From assembly GCA_014728685.1 (NCBI GenBank), contig WJLG01000041.1:1-6957 (forward strand): 6,957 bases of DNA, in the 5' to 3' direction. The notes under the pieces are model-generated. The model was given only the letters and a program-made list of their open reading frames with translations. It had not been told where the DNA came from and searched no databases. A program made the position numbers and the translations under genes. Below, piece after piece: positions 4,960 to 6,957 of the stretch; within the stretch, counting starts at the first letter, position 1; each line of letters begins with the position of its first letter. This stretch comes from Candidatus Falkowiibacteriota bacterium (GTDB lineage Bacteria; Patescibacteriota; Patescibacteriia; Patescibacteriales; WJLG01).

Positions 4960-6957
4960 ATGCCAAAAAAGACGAACAAAGATAAAGATTCAAAAAAGAA
5001 GGAAACAAAGAAGGATAAAAAAACCCAGCCGGATAATACGGAAGATAAGAAAGAAGAGAAAAAGCCTTTTGCAGAGCTGGAAAAAACCGAATACGGATTA
5101 GTAGTACCGCAACCGATAGTCGAGGAAATGAGCAAGTCCTATTTGGATTATGCTATGAGCGTGATCGTTCAGCGTGCTTTGCCTGATGTCCGCGATGGTT
5201 TGAAGCCGGTGCATAGGAGGATACTTTACGCTATGTGGAGCATTGGACTTAAGTCCGGGGCTAAATTTCGTAAGTCCGCTACTGTTGTCGGTGAGGTGCT
5301 TGGTAAATATCATCCTCATGGCGATTCAGCGGTCTATGATTCGATGGTAAGAATGGCTCAGTATTTTTCCATGCGCTATCAGTTGGTCAGAGGCCAGGGA
5401 AATTTCGGTTCTATGGATGGAGACGGAGCCGCAGCTATGAGGTACACCGAAGCTAAGTTGGAAGCCATATCTGAAGAGATGCTTTATGATATCGAGAAGA
5501 ATACTGTTGATTTCATGCCTAATTTCGACGGTTCGCAAAAAGAGCCCAAGGTTTTGCCGGCCAGGCTTCCGCAATTGCTTTTGAACGGTACCATGGGTAT
5601 CGCGGTCGGTATGGCTACTAACATACCGCCGCATAATCTAAGTGAATTGGTGCAGGCAATAGATCATCTGATAGATAATCCCGAAGCCACGGTCGATGAC
5701 TTGATGCAGTTTGTCAAAGGACCTGATTTTCCGACCGGAGGCGTCATTTATAATGAAAAAGACATCAAAGAAGCATACGCTACCGGCAAGGGCGGTATAG
5801 TTCTGCGCGGCCGAGCGGAGATCAAAGAGTCTAAGGGAGATAAATTTCAGATCATCATTACGGAAATTCCTTACCAGGTCAACAAAGCTAATTTAGTGGA
5901 AAAGATCGCTGACTTGGTCAAGAATAAAAAACTTGAAGGCATTAGGGATCTGAGAGATGAGTCCGATAAAGAAGGCGTGCGCATAGTAGTAGACCTGAAA
6001 AAGGATTCTTATCCCAAAAAGATATTGAATAGTTTGTATAAACAGACCCAGCTACAAGAAACTTTTCATATTAATATGTTGGCCCTGGTTGATGGTATCC
6101 AGCCTCGCGTGCTGACCTTGAAGATGATCTTGGAGGAATATATCAAGCATCGCGAAGAAGTAGTTATTAGAAGGACCCAATTCGATCTTGATAAGGCCAA
6201 AGAAAGAGCCCATATTTTGGAAGGTTTGATGATCGCTTTGAGTAATATCGACGCTGTGATCAAGGTTATAAAGCAGTCTAAGGACAAAGAAGCGGCTAAA
6301 GTCAGCTTGATGAAGAAATTCAAGCTATCCGAGCGGCAGGCAGTGGCTATTTTGGAGATGCGTTTGCAGAATTTAGCTAATTTGGAAAGATTGAAAATAG
6401 AAAATGAGCTTAAAGAAAAGAAAAAGCTTATCAAAGAATTGGAATCCATCTTAAGATCAAAAGCAAAAATAAGAGGCATCATTAAAGATGAGATCAAAGC
6501 TATAAATGATAAATACGGCGATGAAAGAAAGACGCAGGTTGTTGCCCGCGGTGTTAAGGATTTTTCCATTGAAGACCTGGTGCCCAATGAAGAGACCATG
6601 GTCATAATGACCAGAGACGGATACATCAAAAGAGTGACTCCGGATACTTTCAAGGTCCAGTCGCGTGGAGGCAAGGGCGTGATCGGTCTTACGACCAAAG
6701 AAGAAGATATGGTCGAATTTCTTTTTACGACCATGACCCACTCCGATCAGCTTTTCTTTACCACTAAGGGCCGAGTATTCCAATTAAAAGCTCATGAGAT
6801 ACCGACCGGATCCAGAACTTCCAAGGGTACGCCGATAGTCAACTTCTTACAACTTCTCGGAGAGGAGCAAGTGACGGCCATCCTGCCTTTGGACAAGATA
6901 TCGGATTGCAAATACCTTTTCTTTGCCACGGAAAAAGGCCTGGTAAAGAAAGTAGCC
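4960..6957 (+). CDS. gyrA: DNA gyrase subunit A (3'-truncated by window end)
   Basis: GyrA with GyrB forms the A2B2 type II topoisomerase that introduces negative supercoils using ATP. The visible 666 codons run to the window edge without a stop, covering the breakage-reunion core and part of the C-terminal beta-pinwheel. The ATG at 4960 is the only plausible start: an in-frame TGA lies at 4945-4947, and no other ATG, GTG or TTG precedes the conserved core. All key residues sit exactly 40 positions later than in E. coli: H85, H118 and H120, catalytic R161-Y162, and intercalating I214. The quinolone-determining positions are Ser123 and Asp127, the sensitive type. A GyrA-box (QSRGGKG, 567-573) supports GyrA over ParC. 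The first ~42 residues are a Lys/Glu/Asp-rich low-complexity tail absent from E. coli. It lies 42 bases after the membrane protein gene and probably shares the promoter near 3800. Confidence 0.97.
   Translation, partial: MPKKTNKDKDSKKKETKKDKKTQPDNTEDKKEEKKPFAELEKTEYGLVVPQPIVEEMSKSYLDYAMSVIVQRALPDVRDGLKPVHRRILYAMWSIGLKSGAKFRKSATVVGEVLGKYHPHGDSAVYDSMVRMAQYFSMRYQLVRGQGNFGSMDGDGAAAMRYTEAKLEAISEEMLYDIEKNTVDFMPNFDGSQKEPKVLPARLPQLLLNGTMGIAVGMATNIPPHNLSELVQAIDHLIDNPEATVDDLMQFVKGPDFPTGGVIYNEKDIKEAYATGKGGIVLRGRAEIKESKGDKFQIIITEIPYQVNKANLVEKIADLVKNKKLEGIRDLRDESDKEGVRIVVDLKKDSYPKKILNSLYKQTQLQETFHINMLALVDGIQPRVLTLKMILEEYIKHREEVVIRRTQFDLDKAKERAHILEGLMIALSNIDAVIKVIKQSKDKEAAKVSLMKKFKLSERQAVAILEMRLQNLANLERLKIENELKEKKKLIKELESILRSKAKIRGIIKDEIKAINDKYGDERKTQVVARGVKDFSIEDLVPNEETMVIMTRDGYIKRVTPDTFKVQSRGGKGVIGLTTKEEDMVEFLFTTMTHSDQLFFTTKGRVFQLKAHEIPTGSRTSKGTPIVNFLQLLGEEQVTAILPLDKISDCKYLFFATEKGLVKKVA

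Noticed and set aside
5017..5023. A7 run in gyrA as a possible programmed frameshift site
   Set aside because: The gyrA frame is continuous through it with the conserved core following in the same frame, so no shift is needed.
4874..5101. 75-codon open frame rich in Lys/Arg/Ile spanning the membrane protein end and gyrA start
   Set aside because: It lies in a different frame over the A-rich coding sequence of the gyrA tail; its basic composition is a frame-shifted reading of Lys/Glu codons.
6066..6734. 222-codon minus-strand open frame opposite gyrA
   Set aside because: It is fully antisense to the conserved GyrA coding sequence and has no recognisable domain.

Overview
The window looks like a piece of a moderately AT-rich bacterial chromosome, most likely a Candidatus Patescibacteria (CPR, Parcubacteria-like) genome. 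This placement is an inference. It rests on the near absence of Shine-Dalgarno sequences before the genes, a lipoprotein with thrombospondin type 3-like Ca2+ loops, large lysine/glutamate-rich proteins of no recognised family, and a GyrA with a lysine-rich N-terminal tail. TAA, TAG and TGA all end genes here, so TGA is not recoded as in the Gracilibacteria/Absconditabacteria. All genes are on the + strand, and no gene-free stretch exceeds about 230 bases. I see no RNA genes, insertion sequences, CRISPR arrays or signs of recent transfer.

Region 1 (1-3695). The possible tail of an upstream gene (1-47) is followed by a 468-residue lipoprotein (64-1470). Twenty-eight bases later comes a 714-residue, cysteine-free, highly charged protein (1499-3643). 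That protein has a long coiled coil, two tandem 53-residue repeats and a C-terminal domain with a leucine-rich-repeat-like rhythm. A strong intrinsic terminator at about 3660-3695 closes the unit. The two genes are probably co-transcribed; one product would sit outside the membrane and the other in the cytoplasm. Neither has a function I can name.

Region 2 (3696-6957). A good sigma70-type promoter with an extended -10 (3784-3813) drives a second transcription unit. It contains a metallo-beta-lactamase-fold hydrolase of the UlaG-like type (3876-4526), a 128-residue single-pass membrane protein 4 bases downstream (4531-4917), and DNA gyrase subunit A (4960 to the window end, no stop reached). 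GyrA keeps the catalytic Arg-Tyr, the intercalating Ile, quinolone-sensitive Ser/Asp residues and a GyrA-box. A small hairpin lies directly in front of its start codon, where a ribosome binding site would normally be.

The second-look items are the lipoprotein plus coiled-coil pair, the hydrolase/membrane protein/gyrase operon, the GyrA N-terminal tail, and the hairpin at the gyrA start.
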